Shown here: piece by piece, positions 8,846 to 15,761 of the stretch | How positions within the stretch are numbered: the first letter of the stretch is position 1 | Layout: every line of letters begins with the position of its first letter | From: a virus | Virus record (IMG/VR): IMGVR_UViG_3300050821_003011 | Span: 1 to 44,886 of that record | Length of the DNA: 44,886 bases | Direction: 5' to 3' (one strand) | Notes under the pieces: generated by a model | The model's input: the letters and a program-made list of their open reading frames with translations, nothing else | Told to the model about the DNA's origin: nothing | Databases searched by the model: none | Made by a program: the position numbers and the translations under genes

Positions 8846-9322
8846 ATGGCAAGCGTCAAATCAGCATACGGTTCCAACAATCAAGCCATCACCTGTACGC
8901 TCACAGCGCTTGCGAATGCGGCTCAACGGCAAAGCACGGCTGTGGACAATACCTCGAATGATTTTCTGGATGCGCTGGTTTTCCTGAAACTCAAATCGCA
9001 CGCCTCCAGCACGCTGGCTTCTGGCTACGTGAATGTCTACGCTTATGGCACGGCAGACGGCGGGACGACATACACCGATGGGGCCACAGGCACGGATGGA
9101 GCGATCACGCTCACGGCACCTCCGAACATGCGCCTTATCGGGACAATCAACATAGTGGCCAACTCAGTCACATACGACGGTGGACCGTTCAGCGTGGCCT
9201 CTGCGTTCGGTGGTGTCCTTCCGGACCACTGGGGTATCGTGGTGGAAAATCTAAGTGGTGCTGCCTTCGACGCTTCGGTTGCTTCGGCTTGGTATCAGGG
9301 AGTTTTCGCCACGGTAGCTTAG
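8846..9322 (+). CDS. Virion protein, unknown
   Basis: 158 residues, beginning MASVKSAYGSNNQAITCTL, Ala/Thr/Ser rich and beta-rich. The C-terminal part PDHWGIVVENLSGAAFDAS looks like a jelly-roll-type strand pattern seen in some tail accessory proteins. A CTGAGG sequence precedes the ATG at 8846. It is separated by 7 nt from its upstream neighbour and by 1 nt from the downstream LamG protein, so the three are a single tail-tip unit. No catalytic motif is seen. Confidence 0.6.
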   Translation: MASVKSAYGSNNQAITCTLTALANAAQRQSTAVDNTSNDFLDALVFLKLKSHASSTLASGYVNVYAYGTADGGTTYTDGATGTDGAITLTAPPNMRLIGTINIVANSVTYDGGPFSVASAFGGVLPDHWGIVVENLSGAAFDASVASAWYQGVFATVA

Positions 9323-9323
9323 C

Positions 9324-12152
9324 ATGATTCTGAAGCCGCGATTTCCGGGGCGAACACCGCGGCCGGGCCACGCGGTCAGTAGCGCGTTTTCTCAGGGCCT
9401 TGTACTTCTACAACCGTTCGGTGAGGGCGGTGGTTCGCGAATTCTCGATCCGCACAGCCACAACGTCGGGACCTACCACGGCACAACGTTATCTTGGCAG
9501 TCCAGTCCCATCGGTCCAGCAGTCACGCTTGACGGAGCAACGAACTGGGTAGAAGTTCCAGCCGATTCGAGTTACCTGGTGAATGCGGCGAATGGCTCTC
9601 CGTTTTCCGTTGCGGCATGGGTCAACTGGGTTGCTGATGGGACGGACGCCTACGGGCTGATTTACGGCGAGGAAGACGGCGCAAGCTTCAATCTCACGTT
9701 TCTGATCAAGAGCACAGGCGGAATTGCGCTGTACCCGGCTGGTGGATCAATCGATCCAGTAACCGGAGTCACCCTGACCTCGGGGCTCTGGTATCACCTG
9801 GTGTGGACCTTTGGGCTGAAGTACGGCCAAGCTCTCTACGTCAATGGAATTCAGAAATTCGAGGATGGAAACTTCGGTGGTCCGACTGTTGGCGCTAACC
9901 TTTTCCGCGGGCGTATCGGCGGGAACTCCGTCTTCGGTTCAGGGCGCTTCATTCAAGGCGCCGTCGCTGGTGTAGCGAAGTGGGTCCGGGAACTGAATCC
10001 CAATGAAGTTTCGCGGCTCTACGTTGAGCCGATGTCTCTGTACGTCCCTTACCGGCAGATATGGGGATTCACACCTGGCATTGGAACAATCGACGGCGCT
10101 GGGCATGGACGCCCATCGAGCCGAGCTTTCGGGGCGGGAACGATTGGGCATCCCGGAGACCTGTTTATCGTTGGCGCCGGTCATAGTCGCGTGTCCAGCA
10201 GGAAATTCGGCACTGGAGCACTGGCGGGCGGGAACAAGATCATTGGCAGTGTTGGACGTCCATCGAGCCGTAAGTTTGGCCATGGGCTGATAGCGAGTGC
10301 GAATCTCATCCAGGGCAGCTATGGCCGGAAGTCGAGTCGAGCTTTCGGCGTTGGGGCACTGACCACCAAAGAATTCACGCTCTTTATCTCAGGCGTTGAT
10401 GTCACCAAGCACATGCGGATCAACTCGCTGAACATCACCAATTCGATCAGCCAGACCTCAACCGCAAGTTTTGATTACGGCGGACAGGATCTCACCGGGG
10501 CATTACTGATTTTGCAAGTCGGGCAACCGGTGATCTTCTATCACGGCAACACGCGAATCTTTGGCGGAACGATCGACCAGGCGCTGAATTCGTTTTACGG
10601 CCGTAGCAGCACCGAAGGACCGAACTACATCCAAGTCACCTGTTCGGATTTTTCGCAAATCCTCGACAGACGATACGTCGCGGCGAACTACAACCAATCC
10701 GGATCAGTGTTCGACATGATCAGCATCGTGATTGATCTTGTTGCAACGTACCTATCGAACGACAACATCAAGTACAATTTCGCGAACGGTCAGAACGAAA
10801 GCATCGTGAATCCCGGTGCGATCACGTTCGACTGGATCACGGCTCGGCAAGCTTTTACTCAGCTCGCGAACTTGGTGCAGTGGGATTTCAACGTCGATTA
10901 CTACGGGGTTTTGCAGTTTTGGCCGAACACGCAAGGTTCGGGACCGGCGCCGTTCGATATCCACGACAATGACGGAAACTGGCTCTCTGAACCTCCGATG
11001 ACGGTGCAGGAGTTTCGGACTAGCTATCGGAACCGGCAAGGGGTTAGAAGCGCTTCGCAGTCTTCGGCGTTGTGGACGGATACGTTTTCTACGGCTGATC
11101 CAGGACCGTTTCCCGTCGAGCCACAGCCACCTGATGGGATCCGGCGCGCGTTCATTACCAAATTCGGCATCCCGACAACGCCCTACGTGTTTGTGAATGG
11201 CTCAGCTCAGCGGGTGGTGTCCCTACTCGATATCGGGGCGGCTGGACCTGGCGGATACGACTGGTATTGGATTCCCCCCCAGGGCTTCGCACCTGCTAGC
11301 GGTGTCTTTCAGAACCAGGCTAACCCAGTGCTCACGTCGAGTGACGTTCTGACGGTGCAGTATCAGAGCCCAGTTTCGCCGATCATCTTTGTCGAGTGTG
11401 CTGACCAAATCGCCATTCGCGCGGCCATCGAAGGGAATTCGGGTATCTATGAGGACGTGCAAAACGTTCAGAACATCACGGACCCAGGAGCGTTGACGGC
11501 CTACGCCCAAGGCTTGTTGAATCGATACGGCTGTCTGTACGGGATGCCCAAGCAGGTGATCTACACGACGGACAAGGCGGGACTGTTCGCCGGCATGTTG
11601 CAGACGATCCAGACTACCAATCCGTTCAATCAGGGCTCAGCTCCCTACATGCTTTCGCAAGTGCAGATCCGGGACAAAGATGGAAAGTTCCTCCGTTATA
11701 CGGTCACGGCGGATTCTGGGCTATACCAGCTTTCATCGGCTCAATACCTCGGGCAACTTGTGAATCAAGGGCAATTGGCTCAGCCGTCGAATCGGAACAC
11801 ATACGTTTGGCAGTTAGCTCCGAGCTATCCAGGGATCACCAATCCAGGGCTTTCAAGCGGTCAACTCGCGCAGATTCAGGCGACTCTTGCGACCTCGGAA
11901 GTGCCGTTGTACATGACGATCATCTATCAGACCGCACCAAGCACGCTGGGGCCGAACGTCGAGATAGAAATCAACGGTGCAGGTTTTGGGCAGCAGCTCA
12001 CTTTGCCCTTGACGCCAAACCGGACGTACACGGTTTACTTTCCTACGCAGGCCTTTCCTCAGGGATCGAGCTTGGTCCCGTTATTCCAAGGGGGGAACTC
12101 TGGGATCAAAGACGGGGTGCTTACCTTGGTAACGAGCGTCATCCGAAACTGA
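9324..12152 (+). CDS. Large tail protein with LamG domain and GRxSSRxFG repeats
   Basis: 942 residues. Residues about 25-235 look like a concanavalin A-like LamG fold (AWVNWV, LWYHLVWTF, LYVNGIQ, and a GRIGG segment), typical for glycan binding. Residues about 255-345 carry four short repeats with the core GRPSSRAFG or a variant, spaced by about 25-30 residues. From residue about 350 begins a baseplate or hub-like part (TLFISGVDVT, TRIFGGTIDQ, YIQVTCSDF, ITARQAFTQLANLV) resembling phage tail proteins that bind the tail tip. Probably a host-recognition tail-tip protein. A run of eight C (about 11274-11281) is a possible slippage spot but the frame stays open. Confidence 0.75.
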   Translation: MILKPRFPGRTPRPGHAVSSAFSQGLVLLQPFGEGGGSRILDPHSHNVGTYHGTTLSWQSSPIGPAVTLDGATNWVEVPADSSYLVNAANGSPFSVAAWVNWVADGTDAYGLIYGEEDGASFNLTFLIKSTGGIALYPAGGSIDPVTGVTLTSGLWYHLVWTFGLKYGQALYVNGIQKFEDGNFGGPTVGANLFRGRIGGNSVFGSGRFIQGAVAGVAKWVRELNPNEVSRLYVEPMSLYVPYRQIWGFTPGIGTIDGAGHGRPSSRAFGAGTIGHPGDLFIVGAGHSRVSSRKFGTGALAGGNKIIGSVGRPSSRKFGHGLIASANLIQGSYGRKSSRAFGVGALTTKEFTLFISGVDVTKHMRINSLNITNSISQTSTASFDYGGQDLTGALLILQVGQPVIFYHGNTRIFGGTIDQALNSFYGRSSTEGPNYIQVTCSDFSQILDRRYVAANYNQSGSVFDMISIVIDLVATYLSNDNIKYNFANGQNESIVNPGAITFDWITARQAFTQLANLVQWDFNVDYYGVLQFWPNTQGSGPAPFDIHDNDGNWLSEPPMTVQEFRTSYRNRQGVRSASQSSALWTDTFSTADPGPFPVEPQPPDGIRRAFITKFGIPTTPYVFVNGSAQRVVSLLDIGAAGPGGYDWYWIPPQGFAPASGVFQNQANPVLTSSDVLTVQYQSPVSPIIFVECADQIAIRAAIEGNSGIYEDVQNVQNITDPGALTAYAQGLLNRYGCLYGMPKQVIYTTDKAGLFAGMLQTIQTTNPFNQGSAPYMLSQVQIRDKDGKFLRYTVTADSGLYQLSSAQYLGQLVNQGQLAQPSNRNTYVWQLAPSYPGITNPGLSSGQLAQIQATLATSEVPLYMTIIYQTAPSTLGPNVEIEINGAGFGQQLTLPLTPNRTYTVYFPTQAFPQGSSLVPLFQGGNSGIKDGVLTLVTSVIRN

Positions 12153-12213
12153 CCTCGGGACATTCCCAACTTGTTAGAGGGCAAAACTCCGGTTACATTA
12201 AATTGTTCGGGAC

Positions 12214-12235
12214 ACTTGCGCAACTGTGGTACTCT
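12214..12235 (+). promoter_or_regulatory. Promoter with palindromic operator for micro-ORF
   Basis: ACTTGCGCAACT (12214-12225), one of the recurrent palindromes, is followed by TACTCT (12230-12235) as the likely -10; the next start codon (GTG 12242) lies 6 nt downstream. Here the spacing between TTGCGC and the -10 is only 8, so the palindrome lies between -35 and -10, which is an operator position rather than a -35 position. Confidence 0.55.
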
Positions 12236-12241
12236 GCTGGT

Positions 12242-12283
12242 GTGAGTAGGGTTCATCATTTGCAACCGGGGCGCTTTTGCTAA
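12242..12283 (+). CDS. Leaderless 13-residue micro-ORF (possible leader peptide)
   Basis: GTG AGT AGG to TAA encodes VSRVHHLQPGRFC, 13 residues. It starts 6 nt after the TACTCT element, the same distance as in the other leaderless genes here, and its last codons enter the 5' arm of the terminator stem, with the stop codon in the loop. A ribosome on these codons would block the stem, so it could be an attenuator peptide; without translation the RNA would end after about 64 nt. Whether the peptide has a function of its own is unknown. Confidence 0.4.
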   Translation: MSRVHHLQPGRFC

Positions 12284-12305
12284 CAGGGCGTTCCGGTTCC
12301 TTTTT
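12264..12305 (+). terminator. Intrinsic terminator after the tail operon
   Basis: The arms are 12264-12274 and 12288-12298 (AACCGGGGCGC against GCGTTCCGGTT), 11 pairs with two G-U pairs, a 13-nt loop and then CCTTTTT (12299-12305). This is a strong rho-independent terminator. It would stop the late transcript from the tail genes as well as the short RNA that starts near 12242. Confidence 0.75.
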
Positions 12306-12452
12306 ATGCCACTCAAATGTGTTGGTAAGGATTGTGAAGCAAGAGGCTATCCTCAGGCAGGCTTCGATTTCTACGTGTGCGCTGATTGCTTGGCGGAATT
12401 GGAGTTCTGGTTAGAATTTTTCAGTCAGCATCCGAGACTTGCGCAAGTCTGA
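12306..12452 (+). CDS. Small zinc-ribbon-like protein
   Basis: An open frame of 48 codons with two metal-binding pairs, KCVGKDC near the start and YVCADC in the middle, then a Leu/Glu/Trp/Phe-rich helix. The ATG is the first codon after the U-tract of the terminator and has no Shine-Dalgarno site, so expression would need terminator read-through. The last codons overlap the palindrome that serves the next gene. Two Cys pairs argue for a real gene, but length and missing ribosome site make it uncertain. Confidence 0.4.
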   Translation: MPLKCVGKDCEARGYPQAGFDFYVCADCLAELEFWLEFFSQHPRLAQV

Positions 12453-12467
12453 CGCCTCCAGTACAAT
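12435..12467 (+). promoter_or_regulatory. Promoter with perfect 16-bp palindrome
   Basis: AGACTTGCGCAAGTCT (12435-12450) is a perfect 16-bp palindrome. Its TTGCGC (12439-12444) is followed by exactly 17 bp and TACAAT (12462-12467), a good -35/-10 pair. The GTG of the ribbon-helix-helix gene is 7 nt downstream, at the expected transcription start. The repressor or activator that binds the palindrome would overlap the -35. Confidence 0.75.
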
Positions 12468-12474
12468 TCAATCT

Positions 12475-12648
12475 GTGAAACCAGTCAAGGTATCCGGCTT
12501 CGTCCCACTTTCAGATCACGAACAATTGAAAGAGCTTGCTGAGAAGCGCAAAACCACAATAGGGGTGCTGGTGGCTACCGGCGTACGATTGCTGTTGAAG
12601 ACTCCGAAAGCTCTGCGGGGATTGCCGATGGACGGGAGGCGGGCGTGA
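12475..12648 (+). CDS. Ribbon-helix-helix regulator candidate (leaderless)
   Basis: 57 residues from GTG 12475. The segment KVSGFVPLSDHEQLKELAEK followed by a second helix (GVLVATGVRLLLK) has the strand-helix-helix pattern of CopG/Arc-type DNA-binding proteins: a short strand with basic residues, then two helices with Leu at heptad-like spacing. Such proteins bind short palindromes as dimers. Its own promoter has the best palindrome in the genome, so it may regulate itself and the other sites. TTG 12439 is an alternative upstream start but lies inside the promoter -35. The stop overlaps the next gene's GTG. Confidence 0.6.
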   Translation: MKPVKVSGFVPLSDHEQLKELAEKRKTTIGVLVATGVRLLLKTPKALRGLPMDGRRA

Positions 12649-12866
12649 GCAACTACCCAGCGCAAGCAGCGCCGATAGCAAACCAATCGTCGGCCGTCTG
12701 GGAACTTGTCATCGAAGACATGAAAGCCCGCGATGCCTTCGGTCGCTCGAAGTACGGGACGCCACTCCAGGCCGGAAATGGGCGAGACGCACTCCAAGAC
12801 GCCTACGAGGAAGCGCTCAATTTGGCTGTTTACCTCCGACAGGCAATCGAAGAGCGAAAACGGTAG
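12645..12866 (+). CDS. Conserved phage protein with RDALQDAYEEAL motif
   Basis: 73 residues from GTG 12645, overlapping the stop of the regulator gene (GTGA). Contains AFGRSKYGTPLQAGNGRDAL then QDAYEEALNLAVYLRQAI, a pattern seen in many unrelated phages in small proteins of unknown function; the helical EEALxLxxYL end recalls the MazG-like nucleotide hydrolase fold, but the full set of metal-binding Glu/Asp residues is not clear. Hence no enzyme is claimed. Confidence 0.6.
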   Translation: MSNYPAQAAPIANQSSAVWELVIEDMKARDAFGRSKYGTPLQAGNGRDALQDAYEEALNLAVYLRQAIEERKR

Positions 12867-12907
12867 AATAGAACCTCCGTACTACGACGCTTTCTAGGTA
12901 TCCCTGG

Positions 12908-12939
12908 TACTTGCGCAAGTAGCAAAACTCCCGTAATAT
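12908..12939 (+). promoter_or_regulatory. Palindrome promoter
   Basis: TACTTGCGCAAGTA (12908-12921) contains TTGCGC (12911-12916), a 17-bp spacer and TAATAT (12934-12939). ATG 12946 follows 6 nt later. This is the cleanest example of the shared arrangement: palindrome over the -35, 17 bp, -10, 6 nt, start codon. Confidence 0.8.
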
Positions 12940-12945
12940 CGTTAC

Positions 12946-13134
12946 ATGAAGACGCGCTACCAGCTCTTACAGGACGCGGGCGACACGCTGGACACGTTGA
13001 TTAAACAGCTTGTCGTATTACGCGAACGTGATCTAGCCATCGAAGCCGAACAGCTTCAGAACAAGCTTTCTGAACTCGCGGATGCGTGCTGGAAAGCGGA
13101 GTACGCCGAGCCGGATCTTGAGGAGGTTGCATAA
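12946..13134 (+). CDS. Small helical protein, leaderless
   Basis: 62 residues, mostly helical and charged (ERDLAIEAEQLQNKLSELAD), probably a small coiled coil. There is no Shine-Dalgarno site; the -10 box ends 6 nt before the ATG. It is the first gene of a run of small genes (13137, 13322, 13444, 13590, 13901). I do not recognise a family. The position at the start of the early block suggests a host-takeover or regulatory protein, which is inference only. Confidence 0.65.
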   Translation: MKTRYQLLQDAGDTLDTLIKQLVVLRERDLAIEAEQLQNKLSELADACWKAEYAEPDLEEVA

Positions 13135-13136
13135 CC

Positions 13137-13325
13137 ATGCGCTGCAAATATTGTGGCTACGACGTTGACGTCACGAAAATGACGATGATCGGCGTGTGCG
13201 GTGTGTGTGCGCCGATCGCGCAAGGACTCGGCTTTCGCACGATCACGAGTGAAGCGGTCGCGCGGATCTTGAAGGACACCAGACCCGAGGAAGGCTGGGT
13301 AGCGACCTGGGGGAAAGCCGCATGA
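13137..13325 (+). CDS. Zinc-ribbon protein
   Basis: 62 residues, starting MRCKYCGYDV, with a second pair VCGVC after about 17 residues, so a CxxC...CxxC zinc ribbon at the N-terminus followed by a helical tail with EEGWVATWGK. A GAGG motif about 11 nt upstream of ATG 13137 may serve as ribosome site. The stop overlaps the start of 13322. Several small zinc-ribbon proteins are scattered in this genome; their role may be binding host proteins or RNA. Confidence 0.65.
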   Translation: MRCKYCGYDVDVTKMTMIGVCGVCAPIAQGLGFRTITSEAVARILKDTRPEEGWVATWGKAA

Positions 13326-13504
13326 AACTCACACCGAAGGAAACTCACTGGGCCAAGCGCATCATCAGGTACTACCTGATTTCGTGCGGGCTGTTTTTAG
13401 TGTTCGCTGGACCGGGGCCTACGCCGTCCGCTTCTTGTGGGCCATGGTGTCAAAGGGGCAAGGAGATAATTTGCAGCATGTTCCGTTACTGTCCGAAGAA
13501 TTGA
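13322..13504 (+). CDS. Small membrane protein
   Basis: 60 residues; the ATG overlaps the stop of the upstream zinc-ribbon gene (ATGA). Residues about 14-30 (IIRYYLISCGLFLVFAG) form one likely membrane segment after a basic N-terminus, followed by a Cys/Pro-rich tail. It overlaps another frame (13444-13593) and only one of the two, or both, may be made. No family recognised. Confidence 0.45.
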   Translation: MKLTPKETHWAKRIIRYYLISCGLFLVFAGPGPTPSASCGPWCQRGKEIICSMFRYCPKN

Positions 13505-13593
13505 GCTTTGCCGTAGCCGCGCGGTCTCTTCTGTGCTCGGAGAAATTCTACGCTGGCACAGGTGCGGACGCGGCTACGAGAGGGCTTGAATGA
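13444..13593 (+). CDS. Small protein, unknown
   Basis: 49 codons from ATG 13444 (an upstream GTG at 13384 would give 69 residues). The frame ends with a TGA that overlaps the ATG of the next gene, a coupling seen for nearly all genuine genes in this genome, which is the main reason to list it. It contains LSFAVAARSLLCSEKFYAGT. It overlaps 13322-13504 in a different frame. Confidence 0.4.
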   Translation: MVSKGQGDNLQHVPLLSEELSFAVAARSLLCSEKFYAGTGADAATRGLE

Positions 13594-13892
13594 GTGGCTT
13601 TTATCGTTGGGGTGAACCCGGTTCGGACACGATTGCGCATATCAACACCGGGCGCAAGTCTTCCGGTGAACGTTGCGCTAGTCCGCGCTTCGAAAAAGAC
13701 AATCCTGAATACGGGCCGATGTGCGGTCGCATGTCAGTAGCTTTGTGCGATTTCCCGAAGTGCGACAAGCCGATGTGCGCACTTCACCGCACGAAGCATC
13801 CGACGAAGGCAAACACGGATTACTGTCCAGAGCATCGGGGCATAATTCAGGGCGCTGCTACTCCAGAGCAGCGCAAGACGAAAGAAAGCTGA
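13590..13892 (+). CDS. Cys/His-rich zinc-binding protein
   Basis: 100 residues with many metal ligands: CASP, MCGR, then CDFPKCDKPMC, ALHRTKH and YCPEH. The spacing suggests one or two zinc sites in the C-terminal half. ATG overlaps the previous stop. Such short zinc-binding proteins are frequent in the early region of phages; function unknown. Confidence 0.65.
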   Translation: MSGFYRWGEPGSDTIAHINTGRKSSGERCASPRFEKDNPEYGPMCGRMSVALCDFPKCDKPMCALHRTKHPTKANTDYCPEHRGIIQGAATPEQRKTKES

Positions 13893-13900
13893 GGTTAGCA

Positions 13901-14086
13901 ATGGACCGAATCGAACTTCGAGAAGCGCACGCGAGTCTGATGCTGGAGATAACCGCCATCGGGAACGCGGCACGGCATCTAATGGAAGCGGCTACCGGTC
14001 TGGGGGATGACAAATTGAAACTAGTTCGAACAGAGTTGCAATACAGCGCGGAGCACCTCACAGCGATTTGGAAAAGGCTGAAGTGA
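13901..14086 (+). CDS. Small helical protein
   Basis: 61 residues, helical, with GAGG 6-9 nt before the ATG at 13901. Contains LMLEITAIGNAARHLMEAAT and then a Leu/Lys-rich second helix. The longer upstream frame is a shadow of the zinc protein gene. Its stop overlaps the ATG of a 22-residue membrane peptide. Confidence 0.6.
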   Translation: MDRIELREAHASLMLEITAIGNAARHLMEAATGLGDDKLKLVRTELQYSAEHLTAIWKRLK

Positions 14087-14154
14087 TGCTGACACTCGGG
14101 CTAGCTCTGATGATTATTGGGATGGCGCTCAAACGCAAGAGACGGAGGTTTTAA
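14086..14154 (+). CDS. 22-residue membrane peptide
   Basis: ATG overlaps the stop of 13901-14086. The peptide is MLTLGLALMIIGMALK plus KRKRRRF: one hydrophobic helix followed by a strongly basic tail, like a positive-inside membrane anchor. Immediately followed by the next ATG. Too short for family recognition, but the coupling on both sides and the composition make it plausible. Confidence 0.4.
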   Translation: MLTLGLALMIIGMALKRKRRRF

Positions 14155-14334
14155 ATGTCTGGTGTGGATGTCGTTGTCGTGGTGTTCGCTGGGTTGCTTC
14201 TTGGCTGTGTGTGGCGGATTGCGCGGGCATTAGACAAGATCGCTGCCACAATCGCGGCAGGTGTTGTGAGCGTTCGTGACGTTGAACGGGCGAAGGTCTA
14301 CTCGGAACACTTGGGCGCAAAACTAAAGACTTAG
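14155..14334 (+). CDS. Small membrane protein
   Basis: 59 residues. GGAGG (14144-14148) lies 6 nt before the ATG at 14155. Residues about 4-19 (VDVVVVVFAGLLLGCV) form one membrane helix, then an amphipathic basic part (ARALDKIAATIAAGVV) and a hydrophilic end. It is directly adjacent to the 22-residue membrane peptide, so both may form one small membrane unit. Function unknown. Confidence 0.5.
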   Translation: MSGVDVVVVVFAGLLLGCVWRIARALDKIAATIAAGVVSVRDVERAKVYSEHLGAKLKT

Positions 14335-14395
14335 TACCTTCGATCCATTGCCGTAAGCACGTTCCCAGTTCAGAATCGAAAGCATGGAGGCTCCT

Positions 14396-15538
14396 ATGGG
14401 TTCCACTGAATTAGTCGTTTCCCCGCGCGGTGGCCAGATTGTTTCCGCGTCCGACTTCATGCCGCTGATGAGCGTAGAAGAGGCAATCCAGCGCAAGAAG
14501 CAAATGAACGCTTTCATCCAGGGCGTGATGACGGAAGGCGAAGACTATGGCCCGATGCCTGGTGACAACAAGAAGGAAAAGAAGAAAGTTCTACTCAAAC
14601 CAGGCGCTGAAAAATTGACCAGCATTTTCGGACTGGCACCGCGTTACCTCGATGAGTGCATTATCGAAGACTGGACCGGGCGCGAGCACGCCGGCGAACC
14701 GCTTTTCTACTACCGCTACAAGTGCCAGCTCTACCGTGGCGATCGGTTCATGGGTGAAGCGGTGGGCAGCTCGAACTCTTGGGAAGCGAAGCACCGATAT
14801 CGCTGGGTGTCCAAGGATCAGATTCCCACCGGCCTGGATATCGAGAAGCTCCAGAGCCGTGGGAGCGTGCGCTCGCTATTCGAGTTCATGTTTGCGTTCG
14901 ACAAGCGCGAGACGACGGGGCAATACGGCAAGCCCGAGGAACACTGGGCGATGTTCGAGAAGGCTTTGCAGGATGGGACGGCGCGAAACGCAAAGAAAAC
15001 GACCAAGAAGGGCGAGCAGCCGGGATACGAGATCGACGTTGATACTACGCTCTACCGCATTCCCAACGAAGGCGCGGCGGATGTAGTCAACACCTGCCAG
15101 AAGATTGCACAGAAGCGCGCGCTAGTGGCAGCAGTGCTGATCGTAACGAATTGCTCGGACGCATTCACCCAGGACCTCGAAGACTCCGAGCCTCCGATTG
15201 ACACCGGGGGACATCCGACCGGCACGCAAGCGGCCGCGGACCACGTAGCGCAGACCAAAATAAACGGTGGCAAGATTGACCCGGCGCTGGCTTCGGCGCT
15301 CTCGGCAATCGATAAGAATATCGGAGCGTTTCCAACGGCGTGCGAGTCCCTGTACAAGCTCTTGGCAGAGAAGCACGGCGGCGCCGGGGCGAAAGCCTAC
15401 GATGACATCTGCATGAAGTTCAGCGAGAAATTCCCGAAGGGCTGCAAAGACAAGCAGGCGATGAAGGACTGCATCAAGGATCTGTGGATGGAGTACGAAA
15501 AGCCCGTCGCACAGCCGGTACAAGAGGTACTTTCGTAA
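14396..15538 (+). CDS. Putative single-strand annealing/recombination protein
   Basis: 380 residues from ATG 14396, which has GGAGG 5 nt upstream; ATG 14384, in the same frame, is preceded by TTGCCG, 17 bp and CAGAAT and would be a leaderless start. The N-terminal part has VMTEGEDYGPMPGDNKK and PGAEKLTSIFGLAPRY, and the middle has KIAQKRALVAAVLIVTNCSD then AFTQDLED. This is a well-known conserved phage pattern (in other phages often placed beside exonucleases and called a Rad52-like or recombination protein). It would bind or anneal ssDNA during replication and packaging. The Gp157 family gene and nucleases downstream support this. Confidence 0.55.
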   Translation: MGSTELVVSPRGGQIVSASDFMPLMSVEEAIQRKKQMNAFIQGVMTEGEDYGPMPGDNKKEKKKVLLKPGAEKLTSIFGLAPRYLDECIIEDWTGREHAGEPLFYYRYKCQLYRGDRFMGEAVGSSNSWEAKHRYRWVSKDQIPTGLDIEKLQSRGSVRSLFEFMFAFDKRETTGQYGKPEEHWAMFEKALQDGTARNAKKTTKKGEQPGYEIDVDTTLYRIPNEGAADVVNTCQKIAQKRALVAAVLIVTNCSDAFTQDLEDSEPPIDTGGHPTGTQAAADHVAQTKINGGKIDPALASALSAIDKNIGAFPTACESLYKLLAEKHGGAGAKAYDDICMKFSEKFPKGCKDKQAMKDCIKDLWMEYEKPVAQPVQEVLS

Positions 15539-15759
15539 TGGCTGACACACGCGAGATCGAAGAGTACGATATACGTCGGTGGTTCAGGACGGTGGACCTG
15601 GTACAAGCACGTGACACGTACCGAGTAGTAGAGGGAATCCTCGAAACACGCGAGCAGTTTCAGCCGAAGCGCGCAAAGCGGAAGGACGCCGGCAATAAGC
15701 GAGACGGTATTGACCAAGCGGGCGAAGACAGGCGCCTATTCGAGAGCACGCAAGGATAA
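15538..15759 (+). CDS. Small charged protein
   Basis: 73 residues from ATG 15538, which overlaps the preceding TAA by one base. Very rich in Arg, Asp, Glu and Lys, with no Cys and no membrane segment. Lies between two recombination-type genes, so it may be an accessory factor. No family recognised. Confidence 0.55.
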   Translation: MADTREIEEYDIRRWFRTVDLVQARDTYRVVEGILETREQFQPKRAKRKDAGNKRDGIDQAGEDRRLFESTQG

Positions 15760-15761
15760 CG

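Noticed and set aside
11270-11285. Frameshift at the eight-C run
   Set aside because: The frame is open on both sides and downstream sequence keeps the expected hub-like pattern; no sign of disruption.
12306-12648. Single fused gene of zinc ribbon and RHH protein
   Set aside because: The frames differ: the zinc-ribbon frame ends with TGA at 12450-12452, and the RHH frame is +1 relative to it.
12645-12866. MazZ/PurZ-type Z-genome enzyme
   Set aside because: Only a short helical motif is shared with MazG-like proteins; no PurZ or DatZ gene exists in the window.
15600-15620. Second CACGTG-containing site as parS
   Set aside because: Only the central hexamer matches; flanks do not fit TGTTNC...GNAACA, and it lies in a gene.
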